Assembly: GCF_051020975.1 (NCBI RefSeq) | Contig: NC_135042.1 | Span: 5,045,888 to 5,109,887 of the forward strand | Direction of reading: 5' to 3' | DNA: 64,000 bases | DNA from: Osmia lignaria lignaria | Taxonomy: Eukaryota; Arthropoda; Insecta; Hymenoptera; Megachilidae | Shown: positions 1 through 12,400 of the stretch, piece by piece | How the letters are laid out: every line of letters starts with the position of its first letter | How positions within the stretch are numbered: position 1 is the first letter of the stretch | The notes under the pieces: generated by a model | What the model saw: only the letters and a program-made list of their open reading frames with translations | The model's database searches: none | What the model was told of the DNA's origin: nothing | Made by a program: the position numbers and the translations under genes

Positions 1-558
1 TAAGAAGTAGGCACACATGTAGAATGATTTTTGATTAATTACAAGTACTCTGCATGACATTTTATAGTACTAATTAAAATGGTTTAAATATGGCAACTAC
101 TATAAACAGCCTTTCTTATCATGTTTCCATTAAAGTTAATAATCATAAACTCTCTTATATGCTATTTTAAATATGAGTATAGTTCTGTTGAATTTCAGAA
201 ATATAAAAAAACATATATATAAGAAACGTTCACATACTGATGTAACAAAAATATATTTCAAAGTACAACTCAAAATTAGCATCATAAAAAAAAAAGAAAA
301 AAACAAGTTTGGGCTTTATCTTTAAAATTTCCAAACTTAAACAAACAAAAATTCATTTCAATAATAGTTCTACTATTTCTAAATTTGAACACATAATCTT
401 AATAATAGAAAGTGTAATAGAAATGTTTCTCTCTTTGTTCTCATTTTATTTGCACATTTGTTTCATTTATGTTATATTGAATTCAACCATTCTGAATATT
501 TATTTTAGAAGCATGAAATCAATACATATAGAAATGATCACGAATATTAGAAACTCAC
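1..558 (-). other. Intron of CNOT4 (left edge)
   Basis: This AT-rich stretch follows the donor (GTGAGT on the minus strand, 553-558) that ends the last CNOT4 exon visible here. I see no further coding exon, so it is probably intron leading to C-terminal exons left of the window. Confidence 0.6.
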
Positions 559-2532
559 CCAAAATAGCAGCACCACTGTTCTCCTCACTTGATTCTGCTA
601 AATGTTCCACTTGGTTATTCACATTTGAATCTTCTGAGCTTGAAATTGTACTAGCCGGTGTACTACCTTCACGTTGTTGATCTGTCTCACTATCCGAATG
701 TCGACGTTCTCCATTTTGCACTATCCCATTTACTTTAAGGTCTTGAGACTGCTGCTGCTGCTGCTGTTGAACTAATTTGGATCCTTTATTATTTTGTTGC
801 GGCTGGGATTGCTGTTGCGGTTGCGACGACTGTTGTTGCTGTTGTTGCGGCGGTGACTGCTGCTGCTGTTCTGATTTACACTTATTACCCAACTTTTGCA
901 ATACGTCACTATTTGTTTCGGAAGAATAATTTCTAATATCTTTTTGTCCATTCATTTGCGATTGCACATTATTTTGTGTACCAATAGAGCTTGATTCAGA
1001 TCGAGAAGTTGTCCGTGTACTATGTTTTTCTTTATTTTGACAATTTTTATGTTTATTTCGCGCGGCCTGTGCTTTACTTTCACTATTACTTTTGCCCCTC
1101 CGTAAATTCATATTTTCACCTTTGTTATTGTTTGTCTGCTGTTGCGTCGTACCAGTTGACGGTACGTGATTTTGTTGATTTATTGTACCACTTCCGTTTG
1201 TTACATTATTTAGTTGTGATGTCGTTTGCGACGGTGGTGATAATTCTTTACAATTTGTTTGTGTACCTGTAAATATGAAGTAATTAAGCAATTATGCATA
1301 TTATAATGTTTCTAAAGTCAAACCTATATGAAATAAAAACTTACTATTTGTCTGTCCAGTTTGCAACGACGGCCAAGCTTCTTTGGCTTGAGAATTTGAA
1401 GTTCCATTTTCTCGAACAATACTACTACCTGTTACGGCTGGTGATGGTGTTGGTTTCCTATACGATATGGGAATAATCAAGTCGTATACTCTTTTGATAT
1501 AAACATAGTATGTTAGTTTAAAATATAAACAGAAAATTACCGTTGCGCAGATGCATGCGAGGCATGTAACGATTGCACAAGTTTACGCTCGTACTCTTGA
1601 TGTTTGCCTTGATGCATCTCTTCCTTTGTAAACGATGCCTCCTGGTCCCCAAGATCATGTAAATACATACAATCTGGTTTTGGACAAGGCTGATTACGCA
1701 TAAAATGTGAACAGTACTTTGTTGTTCCTAATGAGGTTTTAATTGTTCGCCCATCCATGACAACATTATTCACAGCCGCTATAGCACGTAATGCATCTTC
1801 CGGACGCTAATATTTGACAAATTTCAAGAAATAAATTATGTATCAACATAATAATGTGTATGATTCTTTCAATGAAAAAATGTACTTACTTGGTAGGTAA
1901 CATAAGCCGAAGCACTAGGACCTTGAGACCCTGCATAGGAAGTGCTTTGATTTATTACAACTTTGTGAATTTTGCCAAATTTTCCAAAATATTCATGCCG
2001 CTTTAATACCTAACCAACAGTTAATACGAAGGTATTATATACTGCTAACGTGTGATGTTTCACTTAATTTATTTCTGTTTAAACTCACATCAGCATCCGC
2101 AAGTCGCAATGGTAATCCTACTACAAATACTAGATTTTTTTGTACTACTCTCACATTTGCTAGATGTTTACGGTTTTCGGTAACCCTCTGCTTACGCTGT
2201 TGATCTTTTAATCTCTTTTCTGCTTTTAACCTAACAAAGAACATGCCGTGGTCCATGTAACCATTTTACTTATGGTTATTGTATACGACAGACATTACGT
2301 ACCTGGCGAAATCCTCCTCGCTTAGAGGTTTGAAATCGGCAGGATTTTCAGAGTAGGCCTTCCGACAAGCAGGGCATAAACCATTTTCATCGGTACGAAT
2401 TCTGTGCCAACAAAACTGACATATTTGATAGCCACAAGTGCATGGAAAAAAATTCAAATCATTCACATCCAATGGTTCCATACACAAAGGACACTCCACT
2501 GCATCCTCTCCGCTTTGATTCAATACTGACAT
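559..2532 (-). CDS. CNOT4: CNOT4-type E3 ubiquitin ligase (C-terminus outside window)
   Basis: E3 ubiquitin ligase subunit of the CCR4-NOT mRNA deadenylation complex. Minus-strand coding exons are 2532-2303, 2230-2089, 2009-1890, 1806-1541, 1457-1345 and 1266-559; phases match at every junction and about 526 codons are present. The start is ATG 2532-2530, directly before the RING finger. The RING is of the C4C4 Not4 type (CPLC, CTCG, CQFC, CPAC, about residues 14-57). It is followed by a charged linker, an RRM (about 100-190, containing VFVVGL and the YAGSQG region) and a C3H zinc finger with CX8CX4CX3H spacing. The order and linker match animal CNOT4 closely. The sixth exon is low-complexity and rich in Q, S and N, with several poly-Q runs. 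A 5' untranslated exon probably ends at 2672 (donor GTAAGT) and splices to an acceptor at 2597. The C-terminal exons are missing because the window ends, not because the gene is broken. Confidence 0.95.
735..875 (-). repeat. CAG/CAA-rich poly-Q tracts in CNOT4
   Basis: Three glutamine-rich runs in the sixth visible CNOT4 exon are encoded by mixed CAG and CAA codons (CTG/TTG on the plus strand). They lie in the disordered region after the zinc finger and are likely length-polymorphic. Confidence 0.8.
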
Positions 2533-2772
2533 TTTTGTTTTTTATCTTTTATATCACACAATACAGTAAGTTACCAAGATTTTTCTATTTATAGTCCTGT
2601 ACACAAACGAATATATGAAAGGTATGTATTAAAAGTAGAGTAAAATCTTAACACGAATGAAACATACTTACGTGCAAAGTTTTCGCAATGCCTTGATACT
2701 ATGTAATTGACTGTACTTGTAACTTCTTACACACTAATATCCTTGCACAATCTGAAACAAATTTACTGGACG

Positions 2773-4902
2773 TTAAACTGTTGTACAGTAAGAATGTTAT
2801 GAGTCAGACGTGTCGGTCGGATGGTAGCGGCTGTTTTAAAGTATTTCCATGTCAATTACAGATAACGTATGTCGCAGAATATTTGACATTTTAACAGTTA
2901 AAAGAGTTATTTTCGAAATAGCGCGTGCGAAAAAAAAAAAAATTAGGGCAGACTGTTTCTTGCAGAAAATAGAATACGAAACGGTGACTGTTTGGCTGAC
3001 AGATTTGACGAACAGTTGGAAAGGAAGATCCGTTTGACAGGAGCTGTCAGACGAACGGTAAACGAACAAAGGACGCTCCGAACTTCGAGCAATTAAAATG
3101 ATATTGTACGCCCTACGGTGGACGTAAAAAATGACAAGTTTATATGCGAGGCTTAGTTCGACGACGAAAAACTTGCGGTAGGGCCACTGTCTGTACTCTC
3201 CCACTCACTTTCTCTCTCTCTCTCTCGCTCGTATGACGAGACACGAACTATACGAGAGGGCGACGATCGGACGAAACAGCTGTTGGTGGCGTCGAGAGAA
3301 GCGAAGAAACGTCAGAGAGCGAGTGAGAGGTACTACGCCATAGCAGAAACCTACGTGAAAATCCGTGAAAAATTGCGTGGTGGGGAATGACACGTAAATT
3401 CCCAGAAGCTTCGAATAAAACTATTCACATACGCAAGAACGATGGTCTCGACGATTCGCGATACGATTTTGAAGGGGGGAAAAGGCTAGCGGCAAGCGAG
3501 AGAATGAGAAATGGAAGTAACGAAAGGAGTGGCGAAGGGAAAGAGGGGGGAATGGTAAAGAGAGAAGGAGACAGATACCCAAGAAGCAGAGCGAGAGAGA
3601 AAGAAATGGACACACAAGGAAGATAGATAGAACAACGATGCCATCATTCGTTTCATCCCTTTTTAGCCAATGGACGTTGTCTTCATCTTGCGCGTGAAAG
3701 AAAAAGACTCTCACCGATCTTGTATCTCTTTACACCTACTTTCTGAAACCGAAATCCTAACACGAATGCAAAACAAGTACAACCTCGACCAATACACAAG
3801 TTCTTTTCCGTTTTTTTTTTTTTTTTTTTTTCAAATATTCAGTTTATATAAAAACAAGTTGCAGCAGCGCGATTAACATAGTATGGTTCGCCGCGAACGT
3901 CACAAAGGATTGAATGATTTGTCGTCAGAGGGGTTGCTAAATACCCTGAACTGGTTACAGGGTATACCTGGCTCGTTTAACCTTAATTTCGTTTCAACAG
4001 AGCAACTATTCGATAGTTCTTGGTATTCAAAAGTCACGTACTACCGTTCTCGTCGAGTCTAGAGTTAAATTCGCACATTCGTCGATCCAAACCTCTTGGT
4101 TCTTGTTTACTTACGTTACAACTTTTCCACTAACAAATCTCTTTTCTCTACTGGGAAATTTTTGTACAGTCTTCAAGACCTGGTCGCATGCGCACCGCGA
4201 CTGCGCAGAAACGGATGTTACATACACTGGTATTTAAAGAAAGGCCCATAGGTAAAGGATTCTGAAACGCACATCGACTAAAACTTTGATTGCATTATTA
4301 TGCGCATTAGAATTTATACTTTCAATCTTTTTTATTTAATCCGATGAATCCGTATTTTAATACCATAAAAGTTAAGTATTTAAAATAAATTTTTACAGTG
4401 ATAAAAGGTTATATTACAAATTTTTGTATTCACAATTTCTCCTATTTTGTATTTAGCGCGCACTCGGAAATAGTAGGTGACTGATCTTACAGGAGTACCA
4501 ACAACTGATGACGAATATTCCTAACGTTGAATACAATAAGGTACGTTCTCATCGAGCATAGATGTTGTACCTTTAAAATTATTTAAATCAATCATATGTA
4601 AAATTTGTACAATTTAAGCTTGTATTGACTCCAAATCTTTTGTGAATTACTAATATTAACCTAAAATTGAACACTGTATTTTATTTCATAAAATATAAAT
4701 CTATTCCTGTAGTTTATGTTTGTTATCACAGTAAAATTGCTGTCTTTAGTTAGTTTAACTATTAATTTAATTTCTTATAAAAAATAAAAATAATTGTATA
4801 TAGATGTTTATAAGTAGTACAGCATGAAATATCCTAATTGTATTTAATTTGCAAGCAATATATAATATATAATATTCTTTTCCATTATTGGCTTTCTTGT
4901 AG
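2773..4902. other. Intergenic: CNOT4 upstream region, no gene seen
   Basis: This region separates the CNOT4 5' end from the 3' end of the next minus-strand gene. It holds a purine-rich block (about 3440-3630), a short CT run near 3210-3227 and a 21-base T run (3811-3831). The GA-rich open frames are composition artefacts. CNOT4 core promoter elements presumably lie at its left end, but I cannot place a start site. A 48-base exon-like piece at 4493-4540 is discussed in the findings. Confidence 0.5.
3811..3831. repeat. Poly-T run
   Basis: A 21-base homopolymer of T read directly. It may be a simple repeat or the tail of an old retroposed sequence; no other element signature is visible. Confidence 0.9.
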
Positions 4903-5901
4903 TTATTTTATTACACCTTTAGTAACTTTACCTTCAAAACTGACACCAAACAATGGATGTCGGGTTTTCAAATTCTTAGGAAATGGTACACTACAGTTTT
5001 CTATCTGCATTGGCTTAACTTTTGAAACACTTGAAAGTTTCCTTCTAATGGTAATTGCACCTGCTGGTTTTATATTAACTGCATACAAAAATATAAAGAT
5101 ATCTGTTAGAATTATAGAGCACATACTTTAACCCAAAAAAAAAAAATTATTACCAGTTTTGTATCGTGATTTTACTTTGTCAGTATTAAATACACAAGTT
5201 ATACTGTGTTTAACATCATTATTCACTGCACAATATCGCTCTTCTCTAATTTTGAATTTTGATTTCTCTCCAAATACCAATGTTTGATTTTTCAATTCCT
5301 TTGGATCTATCTAAAAGTTATATAACACTTATACTTATTGTATCATTTTACTAAAAGTTTAAATACTTAAACATATATAACTCACTGTTCGAGGAATATC
5401 CATTATCCACATGTCCTCACTGTCAGATATGTCATCCAAGGTAAATGTAGAATCTGTACTTTCCACAATTAAATCTTCTTCCTTTACTAGCTCATCAATC
5501 TGAAATAAAATTAATTAATGAAATAACATTACATATAATAATAGCATACAATTAAAAAAATTAATTTTATTTACATTATGTGGTCTTGGAGGTGTTTCTG
5601 TTGTGTCCATTGACATTTTACTATGATCAGAACCATTTAATGTGTTACTTTCTACATTTTGTACCGTTTCAATAGAACTTTTCCTTTCAGTCTTTTTCAA
5701 GATACTTTTTCTAGATGCTGAAGAAACTTTGGGAGATTTAGCTGGATTAATCTTCGTATTAATTTTTATGGATCTATTACTTTTTGGTTGGCGTACTTCA
5801 TTCTCTGTTGTATCCATTAGTACCATAGATCTATTCAGCTGAGTGTTCAACTTGGTTAAAGAATCTTCCGCATCTAAATCATTCATATTTAACAAGACCA
5901 T
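4903..5901 (-). CDS. Uncharacterised 257-aa protein, possible RPA34/PAF49-type Pol I subunit
   Basis: Four minus-strand exons, 5901-5575, 5499-5386, 5310-5154 and 5078-4903, join in phase to 257 codons plus TAA, with good GT-AG signals. The start is ATG 5901-5899; a second Met lies five codons later. The N-terminal 109 residues are polar and Ser/Lys/Asn-rich, including the basic motif KSILKK. An acidic stretch (LDDISDSED) leads into MWIMDIP, then a more ordered part, and the protein ends with PFPKNLKTRHPLFGVSF. An acidic run before W-I-x-x-P and a late P-x-x-L-x-x-R-x-x-x-FG motif recall the dimerisation module of RNA polymerase I subunit RPA34/PAF49, but the long lysine-rich tail of that family is absent. 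That assignment is inference; the gene model itself is well supported. Confidence 0.75.
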
Positions 5902-6420
5902 AAGGCTAGATTTCCTACTATTTCATTAAATAAAATTCTCCACAAGTAATGAATTCTTCACACAAAGTTTAGCACAGTATCAACTTAATTTTCTGTATAA
6001 GTACTTCACTATATTTGAGAAATGCTTATTCAGTATAATACTTATGTTAATTAAATATATAATAAAATATATACAATTTAAAAAACAAGGCTATACACGT
6101 GCTGCTGTTTAGTGTATTCTTTAATAATTTAGTACTACACAACAATAACCCAAAATGTGCAAAAACAAAGCCAATTCACGAATTACAATAAATTACACTA
6201 CATCACACAGCGTTCTTATATACACTATATACTTCAAACTTTTATAGTATATAGTTTAAAACACAAATATTGTTAAGGGCATTCCACAATATTCATACCT
6301 GTAAAAAAATATGAAATGTAGTTCACAATTAAATGTACTATACTTGCCATTGGACAACCGGGTTCAAAAAGAAAGGTTCAGCAATTTAAGAAATTCTATA
6401 AGCGCCATCTTTTGGGATCA
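5902..6420 (-). promoter_or_regulatory. 5' flank of the 257-aa gene
   Basis: This AT-rich sequence lies upstream of the 257-aa gene. A good minus-strand acceptor (T run then ACAG) near 6300 suggests a spliced 5' UTR. AAGATGGCG on the minus strand near 6405-6413 resembles a YY1-type site often found at gene starts. I see no other coding sequence here. Confidence 0.3.
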
Positions 6421-9400
6421 AATATACACACATATGTATACTACAAATCAATATACTTAAAAAAATAGAAACTATTAAAATTTTTAAAACATTTTATGCT
6501 GATAAAATTCCTTGATAACCGTCCTTATCGCATGGTTTAACTAGATACCTCTTCTACTTTCATGATTTCTGGCTATCCGGAGCAGCTTTGTGCGTGTTCC
6601 AATAGATGGAATTGTTTCTCGTTTTTACTTTACCCGCGAAATATATATAATTACTTAAAAAATTTTTCCTTGTGCAGCAAGTGTAACATAAAATTATGCA
6701 TAATAAAATGTTCAGACAAAAACGAACGAGGTTTTTAAATGATGCTAGCTATTCCGTAACACCTTCCTTTCTTTGCTCGCAAACATTGGCACGCCAGAAT
6801 GTAAATACTATGAAGTAACGTATATCCTGTAATGTCTGGCTGGTTTGTTCAGTGTCAATAGCCGAAGAAATCGTCAAGACTAAGATATTTTTAATAACAA
6901 AGTGACTAAAGTCTACTTTGTTTTTCTAACACGGTCCTTTTCATTTAAAACACTCAATTGATTTCAATTGTATCTAAAATGGAAACAAGATTTTTGAACA
7001 GAATTTTCAAAAGCATGCAGCTACAAGATTAATTGAAAATTCGAAGGGTATTCGTTAAGGTGATGTAAAAAGTAGTATAAAACGTCATTGAAACGACGCG
7101 TTACAAAGCAAAAAAGGCCCATGAATGACATTCGATTTGACAATGATTGAGGAGTCGTGAATAATGCATTAACACGACGCCAGGACATCGTCTTCTCTTC
7201 GAGACGAACGTATTGAAAAACGGTATATTTTAGGCAGAGCCTTTGAACTTTACAATTTCCTCAACGATTAAAAACGTACAAACTTCCATTCCTCCGTGAT
7301 TTCTCTTAAAAATGTCCACTTGAATAATTCAGCCATCAGAATTGAATTTTATCAAGTGAACAATAGTCGTTCGTTCAACAATGTTTAAACAATACAACGT
7401 CATCCGCAAATAGTGCGCGACTTTGCGCACTGATCAAGGTCGTCTCATATCCTTCAAATGACGTCAATCGAATAATGTGTAGAATTAGTTTGTAATTACG
7501 TGTATGGATGTCGTTCGATTTTTATATTAATCACAATCTAATCACTCTGCAAAACATGATCCGTTGTAGGCAGCATCGATGGCTCAGAGTCACTTGACTC
7601 TTCTAAATCTTAAAAAATAAGAAAAGAAAGATAAGAAATAGGCACGGTTTTTCTTCGGTTAATAATTATCATAAAGAAAGTAAAAAGTGATTACAGAATG
7701 GTTGAAAGAAGCCAACGTGGATCGCAGAGAATTATACAGCTTCCTGAACGTAATTGATGTCCACTGCTATCGTTTCAACTGATTATAAAAAATTCAGACG
7801 CTTCATTATGAAGCAGGTTTCATGTTCAAGTTGCGAATTAATACATTTCACGGTGAAAGATTCCAGTCCAGGCAGGAAGAACCTAATTTCTTCCGAAAGA
7901 CGGTGTTATTCAATGAGTTGATGTAATCAGGTAAAGATAGCGATTTTGAAAGTGTTACATTCCGTTCGATACAGTCGTTACACAATCGCGTGCTCTTTCT
8001 TTTTTCCTTTCCTCACTTAACTATTATTTAATAACATAGTAATAGTATTTTAATCGCTAGACTATATAGTGTGCTCCATTTCAACGATTATTTTAAAATA
8101 TAGAATAAGAAATCTATTATAGTTTTACCTTTTTTCCTGGTTTATTTGATTTTCTCGGTACCTGAAATATCAAATGGTTTAGTCATTAAATGATTCACAG
8201 GATATTCTAATTAGAATTCCGATAAGATCTCTATTTATATCAATCCTTGAGTTTAAAGATTGTATTTTCACGTGAAATGATCATTTTTTAAGCGATGAAC
8301 AAAATATACTTTTGCCAGCAAACTTTCAATTTTTCTCAAATATTGCAGTTTTGTCTACTTACGTGAATAATCTCGTTCCATTAGAAATCCATGCTTTCTT
8401 GAGAAAAATCTGCTACACGCTCTGGCATAGGACAACGATTCTTGTTGCCCTTCGTTTACGATTCAAGGATAGAAGAGCAATTTACATATGAAAACTTTCC
8501 GTTCTTTCTCCTTCGACCTGAGACCGATCACGATTTTTCAGTGTCACCATCAAAGGACGCACATAAACGCGTTTATGCTGATAAATTGTGTGTTTAGCAC
8601 GTTAGAATCTAAACGGAATACAAAGTTCGCGTTATTATCGGCGAAGAAAAAGTAAAAATATGCGTGAGAGGTTTCTTTGAGGAACAAAAACGAGTTACCT
8701 TATGACAAATCTACCTTAAAATATCTGAATTATTAATTTTCTTAATTTTGCAAATTAGCTATACGTGCTAACAAAAATCTGCTTAAGCGTACAAATATCG
8801 TAAATTTAATTCAGAGTATATTATCGTTAATTAACACAACTCCTGGTTTTTTCATTTACGAAACATAGAACCGTAAGCTTTCTAATCGCGAATGTTTGCA
8901 CAGAATGTGTTGCGAATATGAAGCCAACTAAAAGGCAAAAGATGGTATCGTACCCTAAATCCGGTTTCAGGATAATCCTAAGTGCGTTAACAACGTTAAT
9001 TTGGTGTTCTGTAACAAAAGAAATACCTGATCAGTGATAAACAGGATGACTAAGATATTCAAGAATCATTTATAATATCTTAACAAATTTACTTATATGT
9101 ATGTATAAACGTGTGTCTTTTGTCAGGGACGCATCATTGAAATAAAAGCCTTCCAATTGAACCATTTCCTCGCAAACTGCATAAAGCAGATACTTCCTTC
9201 TTCGGAATTGGCGTCAGAGGCAAAGTTCATGAGTATCCAGGAACGTGTTGTGAACCGGAAATGGTCGAGCAGTGATTCATGGTACAGTTAACATATTCTC
9301 TTACCACATGGTTCACTGTTCCTCCACTGCTTATCAGTAAAACTTATCAGTAAATCTAACAGCAATTGATGTGTTTATTCCTTTAGCGAAAAAATGCTCG

Positions 9401-12400
9401 CCAAAAAAATTCTTGTTTTTTAACGAAAAAGATCCATTCAAATGAATGGACAGAATGTTTCAAGAGAAAAATATCTTTGGTGCTTCGCGATTATGGCACT
9501 TCTTTTGCTGTTTTCAGTGACGCTGCCACACGTTTTTGCTCCTTTTACATAAGATGTAATAAAAATAGTGGAAAATCTTTTAACAGGTATGATCGATTAC
9601 TCCGTGAACTTTGAACGAGCATTAATATTTTTATCGATTAATGGAGAGACGTTACATAGATTCCAACTCAAGATATTTCCATTTCTGAGATTGATAATTC
9701 GTTTCTTTCTTCGATTTGCTAACAGGGACAATGACGACTATTTACATTTACTGTGCAACCGATTCATCATTCATGAGATGTAATTTTTAGCGAAGTGGAT
9801 CGAAAAAAATGTCGTCTTATCCTCTTGCAAATTTACTACCATTTCGACCCCGCGAGGTGAAGGCTAAAGTTCTTCGGATTCTTTTTATCCTGCGCGTTTA
9901 TTTCCGTTTCGAAGTACCGGAAGATGCTGGTCACTGTATTTTTTTAAAGCAACCCAGACAAATAAGAAACGTGCTTGAAGAACCAAGCAGTAAGAAATGT
10001 AATGAAAATAGAAGCAGAATAACGGAATAATTCATTGGCGATTATTTTATGTTTTATATCAATAATTTTTTGTGGTTTGTGAATTATAAACAATTCATTA
10101 ATTAGAAATGAGTATCTTCGATCAATAATAAAACCACAAAAACTTAAAATCTCAGATATTGATTTATCTATGTTGCCTCAATAAAAAGGAATCTCGTAAC
10201 GCAAATATTAATCGCTTATTCGAATGTAAATTTTTAACGAACCGATCAGACGATCTGACGATTTACTTAATCTTACTTTCCAGGACTATTATTGCGGAGG
10301 CGACATTAGCGAGCGATTCTTCGGAATAACCGTGTTTATGCATCTCGTTAATACGTGTGGCTTCCTCGACTCAGGTACAAAGTAACGCCGATATTCAGTG
10401 GCTCGATGTTCATCTATAACTGCAAGGTTTTGTTGTCGTTTGTCATTAGAATATTGAAATGAAGCATCAATAACAAGTATGAATTGCATGTTCATCAACA
10501 TCTAAATATACACGGATAGTGCATTTATTTGACGAAATAAATGTTTTCATTCCAATTCCACTTGATACGTGATCTATAAAACAGAGAAGAAGAAAGTTAG
10601 GCTTTATATATTAATTTGAATGAAATTAAAATGAATGAAGAAAAACCAGATAACACGTGTGCTCTAGGAATTATGAAATTTAATTGTTACCTTTATTTCC
10701 TCGTAACTAATTTGAATAATTGTTACGTATAATCTTTGTAACTTCATAAATCCATTTTCAGTAATTAGGTGTTATTAAGCGCATGACGCAAGAGCAAGGT
10801 ACACCAGTTTCCTAAGACAATAAATAATTAAATCGTTGTAATATATTTCTAAAAATGTTACAGGTTTCAAAAATAGTATTACCTTTTCTATTAACACATT
10901 AATTATTAAAGAGACCAGCTGTGAAAAAATGCCTCCATCAATCGCGGAGTGTACGAAAATCTATAAAAAATAAGAAACATAGTTTAGTAACAAAAGTTGG
11001 CAAATCATTAACACGATTTCTATTTCAATTTCACCCGAGTATACAATACGTTCGTACTTCCTAACTGGTCTTTCGTTTTGAAATTGTATCGTTTTCTGTT
11101 TACGGAGAAGCGAATGCTCGAATTCGCCTCGGTGATTTCAATGCTTGGGAAGAGAACTCCACTTGCACGATTTATAAAATCAACGCGCGCTATCATGCTA
11201 AATATTCACGAATTATACATAATTAATAATCCTTTTAGAACCAACAGATTCACCGAGGACCCATTCACCGTGGAATCGGGCTCTAAAAAGAAGAAAAATA
11301 TCGAATCATTCCCCGAAATCCTGTGTTTCTGCAGAGTCATGCTTATCGAGTCTCGTAAACCTCAGCTTGATCAAAGAGAAAGCAATCAGCTTTACTCTGG
11401 CCGGTTTCAAGAATCTCCACCGATGGCGGGTCATTAAAGGTTTCCTTGGAGAATCCCATCCAACTGACGCAAATGAGGAACACAAAACTAAAAAACCGCT
11501 GTAATAATCCTGTCAAGGATCAAGCTTGAGAACTCGACTAAGTTCGTACGCAGGAAAGGAGCTGGTAGAAAAGATCCTGGAGAACCATTTCAACCTGTAA
11601 CAAAAGAATGAAGATATAATCTCTGCGAAAGTGATTGTAATCATTTAATCCCCAATGGTGGAAGTTGGATCAATGGCATTCAATTATACTAATATACCAT
11701 TTGTTCCAATATATAATTACCACCTATCTATGAAAATTAATTTGAATTTTACATACTTATACCACCCCCTATGCTATGTACTCCTTTACATCCAGTTTCT
11801 TAACTATCCTGTAATTGATTTCATTTTTAACAGTGCATCAGTTTTTCATACATATCTTAGATATAATTGCTCGCAAAAAGAATGAATTTTCGCAGAAATA
11901 TCGCATCCACGCACTCGCGTTATAGACTATATGTATCTATAATAGCCCGGCCAGTTTTGCCCCCACTAGCAAACTGGTCTCGGCCCGTTCTCGAGTCGGC
12001 TTCGACAGATTGCACAAGCGTTTGATTCTCCATCCTGCAGCCGACCGAGTCAGTTCACAGTGGAATCGCGACCAGACTTCTGTCGTCGCGACGCTCGTTT
12101 CCTGGTTACCGTTTCGCGATTCCCGTCTTTCCTCCGCGTCCTTCCACAGGATCCTCCTTCGACATCTGGGAGAAGCGTCTTCGAAGAAGTCTCGTGGTCG
12201 GTGATAAAAGACGCAGCTTCCGGGAGGATCCTCGAGGGAGATCTGCAAAGGGTGAACAATCATTACGTGCTCCAATTGATATTTAGCCGGTTGATTCAAT
12301 AATTAAGGCGAAGACGGTGGTGAAATTTGTCTGACAACTATGGATATGGGAATAACATTGGTGAACGATCGAACCGTGCGATGTAACTGATTTACAGTTA

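Noticed and set aside
3387..3714. Open frames on both strands in a GA/CT-rich block
   Set aside because: They come from purine-rich composition, have no recognisable domain and overlap each other on opposite strands.
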